This document shows positions 1-11,245 of a stretch of 64,000 bases of DNA, piece after piece. Each line of letters begins with the position of its first letter. The first letter of the stretch is position 1. Below the pieces are notes generated by a model. It was given only the letters and a program-made list of their open reading frames with translations. It had not been told where the DNA came from and ran no database searches. This stretch comes from Alternaria dauci (Eukaryota > Ascomycota > Dothideomycetes > Pleosporales > Pleosporaceae), in contig NC_091278.1 of the NCBI RefSeq assembly GCF_042100115.1, positions 558,001 through 622,000 of the forward strand, in the 5' to 3' direction. Both the position numbers and the translations under genes were made by a program.

Positions 1-661
1 CGTAGCCAGCGTAGCCATATCCAAAGATGGCGCCCGGGTTCTGTCGTCGGACAGGGTATACCTCGTCGCGGTAGAAATGGCGCAGATCGTTCAGTTCGCC
101 ATAGACCTTCTCGGAATGTTTGTTGCGCTCGTACTTGTTTACGCTGTCGAGGAGGTCGCGCGCAATGTGTCGGTTGAGAAGATGGGCCTGCGAGGCTGTG
201 GGCTTGGCGCCATGGTCGTGAGAAGGCGTGCGGGAAGGCTTGCGGGTTCCCGAACGCGATCGCTTTCTGCTGGGCGACGCGCCGTTGATGGCTTCGGGCT
301 GCGCTGGCGATGCTGTGTCGGCTTGCGCGCCGCTGAGGTTCAAGCCAGAAGCCGCCATGACGGCCTTGGCCTTCTGCTTTCCGTCTCGAATCGCGTTGTT
401 GTCGGTGGACGCGCTGTCGGGTCCATCGATGCTGGTCGGGGCGTTTGCGGGCTGGACAGCACCTTCACTGCTGTTGCCGTTTGTGGACGCGCCGTGGGCG
501 GGATCAAGGCCCTGGAAGTCGGCTAGCGGCGGAGAGGGCATCGCGTGGTGAATTGTAGTGCGCGCGGCAGGAGCGACCTGCGTGTTGCTGCCTTTGTTAG
601 AGCCGAGGCATGGAGACTGGAAGGAGTGATGGAGGCTCGAGTGGGTCAATGGGCGTCCCAT
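1..661 (-). CDS. N-terminal part of an unidentified (possibly SNF5-like) protein, cut by the window edge
   Basis: An open frame on the minus strand runs from an ATG at 661-659 off the left edge, so only about 220 N-terminal residues are visible. A second in-frame ATG at 541-539 is an alternative start. A stop in frame at 760-758 limits the upstream side. The first 150 residues are low complexity (Ala, Ser, Pro, Asn). They are followed by a basic Ser/Arg stretch and then by a charged, probably helical segment that ends in a Gly/Tyr-rich motif (GAIFGYGYAGY) exactly at the window edge. A similar Gly-Tyr motif preceded by a charged helix is what I remember ahead of the SNF5 domain of fungal SWI/SNF subunits, but this is a weak resemblance. 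The diagnostic domain would lie outside the window. Treat the product as unknown. Confidence 0.45.
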   Translation of the reverse strand, partial: MGRPLTHSSLHHSFQSPCLGSNKGSNTQVAPAARTTIHHAMPSPPLADFQGLDPAHGASTNGNSSEGAVQPANAPTSIDGPDSASTDNNAIRDGKQKAKAVMAASGLNLSGAQADTASPAQPEAINGASPSRKRSRSGTRKPSRTPSHDHGAKPTASQAHLLNRHIARDLLDSVNKYERNKHSEKVYGELNDLRHFYRDEVYPVRRQNPGAIFGYGYAGY

Positions 662-1674
662 GCAGTCGCGCCTGCCAGAAGAAGGGGGCGGGTGCGCGAT
701 GCCATGGCGACAGCAACAACAGCGCCGCCATCGCCAGAAAGCGCATCCAGGGCGCCGCTAGTGACGACACGGTACAGCCGCAATACACACGCAGATACAG
801 AGAAAAACACTTACCTTTGGGAACATGCAATTTGCGCGTCGTCACAGGTCACAGGGCTGGGCTGGGCCTCTGTTTGGCTGTCCAGGGAAAGAAGTGCCGA
901 TCGGGAAGGCAAGCGCGCAGCAGCCCGTCTGTAAGCCTTTCACAGGCGAGAGTATTGGCAGGAACCTAAATCGGCGAAACACCTGCTGCGGTACCTTGGG
1001 CGGGGTCGCGGCCGTGGATAAGCTCGGAACTTGGAATGATGTGTTGTGTGTCAGGCAGAGGCACTGATGGATTTGCGCCAAAGCACCCAGTTCTGCCGCT
1101 TGCAAGCGCCGAGCCAGCCAAAGCCCATATAGACCCAACACTGAAGCTGCCCCGGGCACGCTCCCACGCAGCCGCAGCCTCTGTTCGCTGTGGTTTTCTT
1201 GACCACTGCAGACGTCGTCATGCCTCTTACCGACTGTTCCACATAACTGCACTCGCACTCCATCGTCTCCACGCACGCATCACGTGCAACGCCATGACGA
1301 ATGCTAGCGCATGCCTACTTGGGCAAGCTTCGAGCAAAAGCCACCGTGCCCTTCGCCTGGTGTCGTTATCGAATAAAGGTTGTATTTTATGGAAAGAACC
1401 GCCTGGGAGAAAAGAACAAGACTGGTATACACCTCGTCGTCGCTTTCCGACGCCATCGCATCCAGATCCGTCGTAGTTGCATCAAGGCTAGAAACTGACA
1501 GTACCCTACATTTTCCATACCCGATCCGCACATACCGCCGCTTACAAGGCGCCGGCTATATGCGCCTGATCCGCTGGCTGTAAATGCTCCAAATGTTCAT
1601 GGTCGCCGTTGTTGGGGCGTGCGCCCCCTTCTGCAGCCCAATATATCTCTGCTGCTTGAATACGTCCTGTTCGC
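662..1674. other. Intergenic region
   Basis: About 1 kb between the start of the left-edge gene and the 3' end of vps74. It should hold the promoter of the left-edge gene and the vps74 terminator. Short open frames occur on both strands, but none has a recognisable product or splice partners. Confidence 0.5.
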
Positions 1675-2902
1675 TCAAAGTAGTGAGTCGAGTCGAGTGA
1701 ACACACTCAAGCACGCAGCAACAACCTGTCGTTCAACCATTAGCGCTCTGTCGACATGTCAGAAGCCAAAATGCAAATGGGCTTACCTCAAGCTGAAGCT
1801 CCTTATCCTTGGAACCATTAACTTCGTCAGTGATGAGCTGACCCAAGTTTGCACCGACACCCTGTGAGCCTCCCTGTCTCTTTGCAAAAGGCCACTGTGA
1901 GTACTCTGCCAGCAATTCGTCCACTTGGGCGAAAGCCCGTTCCCGCGCTTCGTGACCCAGCGTTGTCAAGGCGTTCTCTAGTACGTTGGCGGCATAGGCG
2001 GCGCAGACCATGGTGATTGTTCGAAGCACCCTGAACTCCAACTCTTCGGGGAGGAATTGGCTGCCAGGAAGGACCACGGTGCGGTTGGTGAGGACGTTCC
2101 GGACTCTACGTCGAATCTCCTCCTTTGCGCCGCCGTCTGCGACGGGGTGTGTAGCCATGTCGAACAGGAGGAAGTTCTTCTTTTCGGTGCGCAGGATGCC
2201 CTTGTCGACGAGGCCTTTGCATAGTCGTTCGCGTACTTGTTTCAGTTGGTAGCCAATCTTCATCAGGTTCCATGTCTCTCCTGTCAGTATAGTTAGCGCC
2301 GAGCGCCAGCCTCGGTATTGCATGCCGTAAACGTACCGCTCATGAGATCGATCCAAGAGTTGACGCTCATCTTCTCGCTCGACTTCATCATCTTCAGGGC
2401 TTCGTCCAGCAGGACCTCTCCGGTCAACGTGTCGTCAATAACCTCGATGACCCTGTCGGCAAGGGGGAAGCGGCGTCGATTCGAGTCCTTCTGCATGCTC
2501 ACACGGCCTCTAAAGGCCAATTCTATGACGATACATCCTCGTAGCGCATAGGAGATGTTGTCGTTCCAGAACGACAGGTATCCCTATTCTCATTCATCAG
2601 CCTGCTGCCCCTAGCCCGCCCGCGGCCTGCGGCGTACACACCTGTTTGTCTTTCAGCCCCATGAGGATAATCTCCTCCATGAGCGTCAGCTTGGGCTGTT
2701 TGCTCCTCTCTGCATTTTCGCTGATATCCCGGGGATCGAATGCAATCTTGTGCCCGTTCTCGGAGCTTTCGTAGGACGTTTCGGGGGTGCGGTCGTCGTT
2801 GCGCTTGGGTGCTGGCGAGCTGACCCGGCTGCCCTCGTCCTCGCCGTTGCCAGCGCCGCCGCCGCCTCCTCTCCGGCGCGTCAGACCAGAGCTAGAAGCC
2901 AT
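1675..2902 (-). CDS. vps74: VPS74 / GOLPH3, Golgi phosphoprotein
   Basis: This is the GPP34 (GOLPH3) family. These are cytosolic proteins that bind PI4P on Golgi membranes and hold glycosyltransferases in the cisternae by linking them to COPI. Four exons: 2902-2642, 2583-2337, 2280-1787 and 1725-1675, giving 350 residues. The first 45 residues are Gly/Arg-rich and disordered, followed by the conserved [16 protein letters not shown] segment that opens the GPP34 fold. Exon 2 supplies the [12 protein letters not shown] segment with the lipid-contacting Trp and Arg. Exon 3 holds the helical core. The 51-base last exon encodes the family's typical C-terminus, ending in FTRLDSLL, and confirms the splice after the LQLE codons. 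The ATG at 2902 fits the usual start of fungal homologues. The family is certain; the exon ends are inferred from splice signals and frame. Confidence 0.93.
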
Positions 2903-3384
2903 CGGGTGTGGTTGTGGAACGGGTGGAGAGTGTACGTTGAAATTATGGGTGGTGCTCCTCAACGGGCGCAGGGATGAGGGCGCTTGGGCTGCGCATACGC
3001 CGTGTCGGACTATGTGGGACTTTCGGTGAAGGCGATGTAGGAGGGCGTGGCAGATCACGGCAATGTAGCGACAAGGGGGGTATTGTAACGCGCGTGTGCA
3101 GGTTTTGAGTTGGGGGTTGATTCTCGTGCCACATCTATCAGCGGACAGGGCTCGGTCTCGGATGTGCCAAGATTAGTTACGCACGCCTCCGCGATCTGGT
3201 AAACAGGCGTCCAACAACACAATAGCCAGAGCAATGGGAGGTGGATAGCGTCAATTCTATCAGAAGTACACGGTGCCGACCCAGGCGACTGTTTTACAAG
3301 GAGGCATTTATATAGCCATGCCGGTAGGACCGACTACCAATTCCACATCCATCATCTCTCACTCAGCGCGGATCGCAATATAAT
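2903..3384. other. Intergenic region, vps74 promoter
   Basis: About 480 bases between the start of vps74 and the last exon of the acyl carrier protein gene, both on the minus strand. It should contain the vps74 promoter. I see no further gene. Confidence 0.5.
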
Positions 3385-4060
3385 TTAGTGAGCTGCAAAT
3401 GAATTAGCTTGGAGTAACTCTGTGATTTTTCAAAGTCGAGACTTACCATCAGGCTGAGCCATGATGTAATCCACTGCTTGCTTGACTGTGATATCATCAG
3501 TATGTATAAATCCGACGCTGCGCTTCAAAACGTACCACTGTGGATAGCATCGGCCTCCTTGTCGGGGATCTCAATGCTGAATTCCTACCACTTTGTCAGA
3601 CATGCCCTGCGTGTATCGCGTGCGGACCAACTAACCTCCTCAATCGCCATGACTACTTCTACGGTATCCAGACTGTCGAGACCGAGGTCGTTGTGGAAGT
3701 GCGATTCGGCGTTCAACTGCAGATTGTGAGCATTTGTTTCCGGGCGCTCACACACGGATGGTGAATACCTTGGAAGCGTCGGTGACCTGCTTCTGCGTTA
3801 GCCACTGCCTAAAAATCCAGTCGCATAGTCGTTACCTTGTCGAAGTTCTTCAGGAGGTCCATTATCCTGCCGGTGACCTCATCTTTTGACAGACCAGCGC
3901 TTGCGGCGTAGCATCGTACAGCTTGGAAGTATACGGAGGGGTTCATTTGCCTTGGCTGAGCGAAAGAGCTTCGCGCAACAGGGCGAGCCATTGCGGCCTG
4001 GCATCGTGGGGCAGCGCGGACGGCGGACCGGGCGGACCTGAGAAGGGCTGTTCGGAACAT
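3385..4060 (-). CDS. acp1: Mitochondrial acyl carrier protein (complex I NDUFAB1 subunit)
   Basis: This is the mitochondrial acyl carrier protein, which carries the growing chain in type II fatty acid and lipoate synthesis. It is also a structural subunit of respiratory complex I. Exons: 4060-3836, 3786-3769, 3716-3636, 3584-3536, 3485-3447 and 3392-3385, giving 139 residues. The first ~50 residues are Arg/Ala-rich without acidic residues, as in a mitochondrial presequence. The phosphopantetheine site is Ser96 in DLGLDSLD, followed by the conserved VEVVMAIEEEF helix. The last exon has only 8 coding bases and gives the C-terminus PDAH, which is typical of fungal homologues. Exon 2 is an 18-base microexon. 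The gene is head to head with another complex I subunit gene, 398 bases away. The family is certain; the tiny exons rest on frame and family alignment from memory. Confidence 0.93.
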
Positions 4061-4458
4061 TGTGACGGGTTGCGAGGGTGTTGTGCGAGGTGGCAGGGTC
4101 GGTGGTGGTGGTGATGTTGATGCTCGACTAGAACTTCAGACTAAAGTTACATTACGTTAGTCAGCCATCGGGAAGCATTTCAGTACGCGTAGACAGACAC
4201 ACCTCGAACAATCACAACAACCCAAATAGAAGACCGAATCCGACTTGAAAACTCATTCACAGACCCGTCAAAATCACTGGACACAAGTCTGTGCCCTCGG
4301 AGTTGCCTCCCACAGTTGTTGCCGTCATTGGAGTTCCCGGCCAATCGCAGCTTCCGCGTTACAAGCGACAACCTCAAGTTTCGAGCTTGACGACAACCTC
4401 CATATCCGCCAGCAACCCGCCAACCCGCCCACCCGCCAGCGACCCCGCCACGCTCACA
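4061..4458. promoter_or_regulatory. Shared bidirectional promoter of two complex I genes
   Basis: This 398-base gap separates the start codons of the divergent acyl carrier protein and 23 kDa complex I genes, so it must serve both. It contains ATTGG at 4327-4331 and CCAAT at 4341-4345, two inverted CCAAT boxes ten bases apart. CCAAT is bound by the HAP/NF-Y complex, which controls respiratory genes in fungi. That it acts here is an inference. Confidence 0.6.
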
Positions 4459-5271
<813 letters not shown>

Positions 5272-5668
5272 TGTAGAGAAGCGGTGCGAGATTACTGTAT
5301 ATATAGGAGGAGCGGTTCCGCCCGACACCGCCAGTCGAGTTTCATTTGTCAAATGCATCAGTACAAGAAGGGACCATCGCAACAAGTGTGGCAATACTGA
5401 AAGCATAGAGAACTCACATGTACACATTGGGTATATTGTGATCAAGGGCCCGACTGGATGCATTGCTATGGACTTGCGAGACAGCACTGACATTTGTACT
5501 AATACACACACAATTGGGGGAAAAGCCATCGCAATATTCAAGACCCTGATACTCCTAACGCTCATACGATGCCTGCCATGATATGGTATCAAACGCCAAA
5601 TGCCTCCCAATGGTGCGCATGCCACCTCCTTTTCCTTTTATATACCGTCGTCCCATCCAGCCTCATAA
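5272..5668. other. Convergent intergenic region
   Basis: About 400 bases between two stop codons (NDUFS8 on plus, SURF6-like on minus). It should hold both 3' UTRs and poly(A) signals. I see nothing else in it. Confidence 0.5.
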
Positions 5669-7337
5669 TCATCTCGCCTTGAACGTACCCTCGAAGCCCG
5701 GTCGCTTCGTAACCTTCTTGCCAGGCTTCTTAACCTTCTTTTTGCCCTTCTGGCCCTTCTCCTCCTTGCGCTTCTTCAAGTTCTCTTCGCGCTTCTTTTG
5801 CCTCGCTGCCTTTCCTTGGTCGACGTTGGTCAACCTCTCCTTCCACTCTTGCTTGCTCTTGTCTTTCTGTTTTTGCTGACGCTTGAGACTCTTCTTCAGC
5901 AGATTGACGTCGTCAAACACTTTCTCGCCCTGTGCCCTCTTCTTGGCGGCGAGCCATAGGTCCTTCTCTTGGATGTCCTTGCGCTTGTCCTCATCCAAGG
6001 CGTTAAGACGAGCCTGCTTCTTCTGTGCAGCCTCTAGTGCGGTCTTCGCGTCTGACTTGCCCTTCTTCTTCTTGGATTCGAGAAATCCGGAAAGATTTCC
6101 TTCGAGCTGTGCACCGTCCCATGCAATCTTGCCAAAGTTGAAGTTGCGCTCGTGCTCCGGCGACCTCGCTGGGAATATGGAAGGTGAGCCCGAACCGCCT
6201 CTTATCCGTGCGAGCTGCTCCTCTGCTTGTTGACGAGCCTCGTCTTCCTTGGCGTCCTGGCGAAGGGCCTTCTTTGCGGCCTTCTTCTCGGCCTCTTTTT
6301 TCCGTCGTGCCTCGATTAGCTCGGCTCGATTCCGTGCAGGACGTCCATCCGGACCATCGGCCTTTCGCGCCGCGCGCATGGCCTCTAGCTTTGCGTTTAA
6401 TCGAGCTCGGAAATCCTCATGCTTTTGCGGGTCGATTGTGTACGGCTTTTTGACTTTCTTCTGTGGTGCTTCTTCGCCAGACTGGGGTAATGAAGAGTTG
6501 GATGAAGCGGCTGACGCGACCGAGGCTGTAGAGGAGTTGGAATTGGCAGTAGTGGAGGGAGCGGTAGACTGACCCTCTTCGACGAGACCGCTTACGTCTA
6601 AAGCCTCTATGCGTTCGTCTGGGTGTTCGTGTTCGTCTGCAGATTCGTCGTCGTCTTCGACTTCGTCCTCTTCAGGCTGCTTGGCGGCGGCGAGATCTTG
6701 GAACGACGTCTGCTGCGCTTTCTTCGCCTCGTCCTTTTTCTTGTTCTTCTCTTGCTTCTCTTTCCTCTTCTCTCTCCGTTTCTCTGCCTTCGCCGCAGCC
6801 TTAGCTTCGGCTTTGGATAGAGGCCGTGTCTCAGCAGCTTCTTCGGTTTCGTCGACGACTGGCTCGACGGGCTGCGTCTTCTGCTTCTTTGCTTTGCTTT
6901 TGATTCCTTCAAGAGGCTTCTCCTTTGTGATGTCCATGTCGAGGTCCGACGACTCCGGCTCGGATATCTCCTCGCCCTCCAATTCGCGCTTCCGTTTTAG
7001 CGCGTTCTCGTCCATGACGTCTTTGGCGCTTTTATGTGATGCAGGATCCAGCTTTGCTCGCTTGGCTGCTTGTCGTTCCTCGAGGGTCTGCTTCTTCCCT
7101 TTCTTTTGCCATTGCGTCTGCAGACATCATGTCAGCATAAAGCGGAGGCTCGTAAGAGAAGAGATGCATACGCTGGTGATACTCTCGTCCTTTCCGTAGT
7201 AGTCTTTGGCGGGTATCAGAGACATGAGGCCTTCGAAGGCACGGGCATGGCTCTTCAGGCGCTCCTGCAGCTTCAGTTAGCGGCGAGAACGCCCGGTAGC
7301 ATTCGTTCCCGGGGCGTACCTCGAGATTGTCGCCCAT
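5669..7337 (-). CDS. rrp14: SURF6 / Rrp14 family ribosome-biogenesis protein
   Basis: This is a nucleolar protein of the SURF6 family. Yeast Rrp14 is needed for maturation of pre-rRNA and both ribosomal subunits. Exons: 7337-7320 (18 bases, MGDNLE), 7264-7172 and 7117-5669, giving 519 residues. The N-terminal segment ERLKSHARAFEGLMSLIPAKDYYG and the basic block that follows are the conserved SURF6 N-terminal region. The middle is very rich in Lys, Glu and Ala with acidic stretches (EDEVEDDDES). The C-terminal third has the diagnostic FNFGKIAWDG segment and a long Lys/Arg coiled coil, ending in a KRPGFEG motif. The ATG at 7337 was chosen because it joins in frame, through two standard introns, to the conserved N-terminal motif. 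An in-frame ATG at 7015 would lose that motif. Confidence 0.9.
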
Positions 7338-7879
7338 TGCATCTAAAACAGACACTTGGTACTTTTCGAAGTATAGTCTGTCCGTGTTCCGAGAGGTACA
7401 GGGCGCAGAGATGGCGGGGCGAGCGTGTCGTGTGCGGGTCGCGAAAATCGAGGTCGAAGCCAAGATTTCAAATGTTCGCAGACTTTCAGCGCTAGGACCC
7501 TTGGTTGCTGCACCAATCAACTACATCCGCCCCAGCCACCGCCCGGTCGGGCTTAACTCGAGGTGGACTCGCGTGCTCCAGGCTCCTTCACCAGCATCAG
7601 CCTCGTCTGCCCGCAAAGCGCCGCGAGTCCATCGATGGTGCGCGCCTGTCAGATCGCCTGTCTCTCGCGCTCGACGACGATAGGCCAAGACCGTCTGCTC
7701 GCTGTACATGAATAGTCGGTGGAGACGCGTCTGCACAGCCACCCGAACAAGCACAACCTCGTCACTGCTTGCCTTTAATATATATCCCAGGCAACGCCCT
7801 GGAGACTACTGATCATCTCCTAATAAGCAGCCACTTCGGCGCTGTCTGGCTGGCAACACTGCCATTGTCTGTCGCTCTC
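7338..7879. promoter_or_regulatory. Divergent promoter region
   Basis: About 540 bases between the start of the SURF6-like gene (minus) and the start of the next gene (plus). Promoters of both are expected here. The stretch 7780-7789 (tatatatccc) is TATA-like, about 95 bases upstream of the plus-strand start. Confidence 0.4.
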
Positions 7880-9558
7880 ATGGCCACGCCGATCATTGAA
7901 GCCCGATCTCTCTCGTCGCTTACCGCTCTTGCTTCCAACCCACCAGCTTATCCAAGGAATCCTACCCATCAGAGGCATGAGCCACTAGTACTGTATATCG
8001 CCCGTGTTCCTGGCAGCAGAGGTACGGCTGTTAAGAGTCTCTTTCTGATGTAAGCCTAACGTGCTTCAGATGTCTTCTTATCTCCGATGAAGCCCCGGGA
8101 AAAGGTGGTAACCGCAGAAGACATACAGAGCTCACTCTATTTCGTCCACGTTGAGCAGCCAGAAGATGCCTATCTTGTCGATCCCCCCGAATCTCAGAAT
8201 CCAGAGTATATGCAGCAGAGTCAAAATTCTTCAAACTCTGCCGCGACACCTATCGTCCCCAGGAAAGCGGTACCTGGCATGACTACAGCTCCTACCCGAA
8301 AACCTGTTCCTAACAATCTCGCGTCTATCAATAAGTATTCAGACACTCAAAACATCGATGCTGGAAATTATGCGCGGAGATCTGCAATGCTCGCTCCAGA
8401 GCTCAGCCATAGCCCGCGACGGTCGTTCGATTCCAGTCAGTACAACCAGGAAAACCGAAGACCGACAGCTTCGCCTCGCAGACGATCGGAGAACCAATCA
8501 CGCGTCAGTGCGTCTCTCATACTAATTCGACGTGATCCCGCGTCCGGTGCACAATGGAATGTTGCTCGCATTGAAGATCCGCCTGTTCTAGATATTTCGT
8601 CTCCAACGGCGAATGATCCTAGCACCAAGAAAAAGACTGGGGCACCGATGTACATTGAAGTATACAGTCCAGGCTACTCCAAGTTTCTTCATTCCGATGC
8701 AACTAGCAAGCCTCCCTTGATGAGTCGGGATAGTGGCACGTCTATCCAATCATTGCAGGCAGGGAGTCATCAGTCAGCGAACGAGAGCGTGTTCCGGCGA
8801 CGAATCTGGATGGAAGGATCACAGCATACAGGCGGCTTTGGCCACAAAAAAATCAACTCCCGTGACTACAACACCGGGCGCCCCGACTCCAGAGGCAGCC
8901 AATATGCACAGACCAACTCTGCGTCGACAAATGTGCGACCTGTTCCCACGCCTCCATTCGTGACACGCGAAGAACAGACATACGGCAGCATTCAAGTCTC
9001 TGATAGACAAACGAGTTTCCGTGGTTACGTCTTTACAAGTCCGTGGAATGGCCGGTGCGAGTTCGTCACAGGAATAGGTGGAGGATCGTTAAAGGTGACC
9101 CCAGTGATACCAACACGCCGCGCCATAGATGATGCTGACTGCTACAACAGTGTCGACATATTGTTTCAGGGCTTCAGGGAGCCCCGCCGACACCCACGAC
9201 AGTCAGCGAAGTAAGATTCAACCTTCCAAGTACTTCGAAAGTTACTACGCCAAGAGGGGAAGAATCTTCAAAACGCTCGTCATTCTTTCGTCGGGGGCGA
9301 CACAGTCGCACCAACTCGTCTTTGTCACTCAGCCGTGATGAAGAAACCGAAGACGCTAGAAATTCGTTGGATCGTTTGGATCTTTCTCTAGGCCAGGAGT
9401 TCGCGGGCGGTGGTTTTGGTGGCAAGCAAGCGAAGCTGGGCAAGATTATTCTGGAAGACGAGGGCCTGAAGATGATGGACTTGTTAGTCGCGGCGAATAT
9501 GGGACTATGGTGGAGGGCCTACGAGAAAGCAAGTGGCGGCTCCACGGGTGCACTATAA
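7880..9558 (+). CDS. Unassigned Ser/Pro-rich protein
   Basis: A three-exon model is supported: 7880-8021, 8070-9094 and 9178-9558, giving 515 residues. The first intron (GTACGG donor, TTCAG acceptor) joins the segment ending PGSR to DVFLSPMKPREKVVTAEDIQSSLYF, which reads like a conserved N-terminal region. The middle (about residues 90-340) is disordered and rich in Ser, Arg, Asn and Pro. The C-terminal part (about residues 390-515) contains an Arg/Ser cluster, then a Gly-rich segment (QEFAGGGFGGKQAKLGK) and a helical end, which suggests a short folded tail. The second intron contains a TGCTGAC branch site at 9133-9139; its donor could also be near 9077, changing a few residues. I recognise no domain. 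It is probably a fungus-specific cytosolic or nuclear protein without membrane segments. Confidence 0.72.
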
Positions 9559-9688
9559 CAGGCTGGTGACAGCCATAATTCGTAGAAGTGAGTGTCACAG
9601 CGTGCTATTCTAGGAACAATGATTTCTAAAAGTTATCAGATCACTTATTCTCTGAATCCCCAACCAAATATTATGGTTGCCCGCCCGA

Positions 9689-11245
9689 CTATATGGCTGA
9701 AGACTGGCTTTTTCCCAGCAAGTCGTGCTCCGCCGTACTTCTATACCTGTCCCACTCGAGATCGAGCCACTCCTGACGTCCTAGATTGTCAAACAAACTC
9801 ATGACCTCCTCGCTGGGTCTCCATTCGCCAACCTGCCACTGCACCACTGATGGTGTTGGTGCCGTCGCACCAGCAGTAGCAGCATCGCTATCATTTTCCT
9901 TCTTACTACTACGCCCAGCAATGAACTTGACACCCCATCTGTGGCCATTCTTCATCGGCAGACCATAATCCTGCGCGTCTCTATCGTCTGAAGGGTGCCA
10001 CCACAGGTGCGTGAAAATCTCGGCGTCCTCGAGGTTCGGCATATTGTCGCGAGTCAGAGACTTTGCAAATGCCGCAAGCAGGGGCTCGATCCGCTCCCTG
10101 CAGGGCGCGGTGCGGAACATGTCTAGATGGTAATCATATTCGGACCCGCCGGTCGGGCTGTCGTAGTACTCGCCGTCGAGGTCCCTATCTTCGTCCGTAT
10201 CGGTTTCACGGGGGTAGTGTTTGGTGTCTGAGATTTTGTACCCTCCTTGTTCAGAGTCGTGCGGATCCTCGCCACCAGGACCGACAAAGTACCAGCGACC
10301 ATCTGGACGGAGGGAATGGAACTCGAGTCTGAATCGCCGCATCTGTGACCATTGCTGGTCGGCTGGTGCCTCGGGACGGGGGAACAGGTCTGGAGTGACC
10401 ATAGCACGCACGTCAAACAGGCTTAGCTGCGTACCGAGCTTGCACAGGCCGACAGATACCGGATCTTTATCCGCGGGATAAATCAGATTCGGTCGGGCCA
10501 CGGACTGGTCATGCCTGGGGAGTGAGAAGAAAGGCCAGAAGTGCAGTGAGGCTCTGGTCAAGCTAGCAGGGATCCTTTTCCCGTAGAGATACTTCTCTTG
10601 GTCCATGATGGCGGCGCCGAAGTCGTGACGGGCGTCTCGCAGGGGGCCTTCCCACGGCCAGCTCAAATGCTCGTTCATCACCCTACTCGTCGTGGAGGCG
10701 GGCATGGGCCGCTCCCATAACCAAGGAGCATGCCACTCTTGTACAGAAGGCAGGTGGACGAGGCACTGCAGCGGCACGAGGGTAGACAGAGGGCGTATAT
10801 CTGTCGCGTGATCGGCGTCGGAGCCGGGCATCGACCTAATTCTCAGGCTGCTCACAAAGGGCAGATCTGGAAATGTCTCGGAGTCGTGCAGCTGCAGGCG
10901 GCGCGAGTGATATCTGCGATGGAAGCAATCTGGCTCCTCTGGGTCAAACTCCTGCGGCTGGATTTGGAACTCCATGGCGATACGGGCTGGCGGATCCACG
11001 ACCTCGTTATAGGCGGCGGCCAACTGCTCATACAAGGCACGTATGCGCACCGAAAGGTGTGCGCTAACGGCGATGGTCTCCTCGGCAGGTTCATGGCATG
11101 GCAGTTGCTTCTCCGCATGGTCATCGACGAGGATGAGTGGCAGCGGGAGGAAATATTGGAAGATCCCGAACTTTGCATTCAACGCTGCCTTGGCCTCTTC
11201 AAGGAGCTCACTCTCAAAATTTGGGTCGGTCTCACGAAGCGGCAT
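9689..11245 (-). CDS. Unassigned conserved-looking fungal protein
   Basis: A single uninterrupted frame of 518 residues starts at the ATG at 11245. No signal peptide or membrane segment is evident. The protein is rich in Trp, Pro, Arg and Asp, with short motifs such as LRIRSMPG, SVQEWHAPWLWERP, RDARHDFGAAI and GRWYFVGPGGEDP. I associate these with a family of uncharacterised Dothideomycete and Eurotiomycete proteins, often found as paralogues and sometimes described with F-box proteins, but I see no F-box here. An acidic Asp/Glu/Tyr segment lies at about residues 365-385. It is tail to tail with the Ser-rich gene, 130 bases apart. Function unknown. Confidence 0.75.
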   Translation of the reverse strand: MPLRETDPNFESELLEEAKAALNAKFGIFQYFLPLPLILVDDHAEKQLPCHEPAEETIAVSAHLSVRIRALYEQLAAAYNEVVDPPARIAMEFQIQPQEFDPEEPDCFHRRYHSRRLQLHDSETFPDLPFVSSLRIRSMPGSDADHATDIRPLSTLVPLQCLVHLPSVQEWHAPWLWERPMPASTTSRVMNEHLSWPWEGPLRDARHDFGAAIMDQEKYLYGKRIPASLTRASLHFWPFFSLPRHDQSVARPNLIYPADKDPVSVGLCKLGTQLSLFDVRAMVTPDLFPRPEAPADQQWSQMRRFRLEFHSLRPDGRWYFVGPGGEDPHDSEQGGYKISDTKHYPRETDTDEDRDLDGEYYDSPTGGSEYDYHLDMFRTAPCRERIEPLLAAFAKSLTRDNMPNLEDAEIFTHLWWHPSDDRDAQDYGLPMKNGHRWGVKFIAGRSSKKENDSDAATAGATAPTPSVVQWQVGEWRPSEEVMSLFDNLGRQEWLDLEWDRYRSTAEHDLLGKSQSSAI

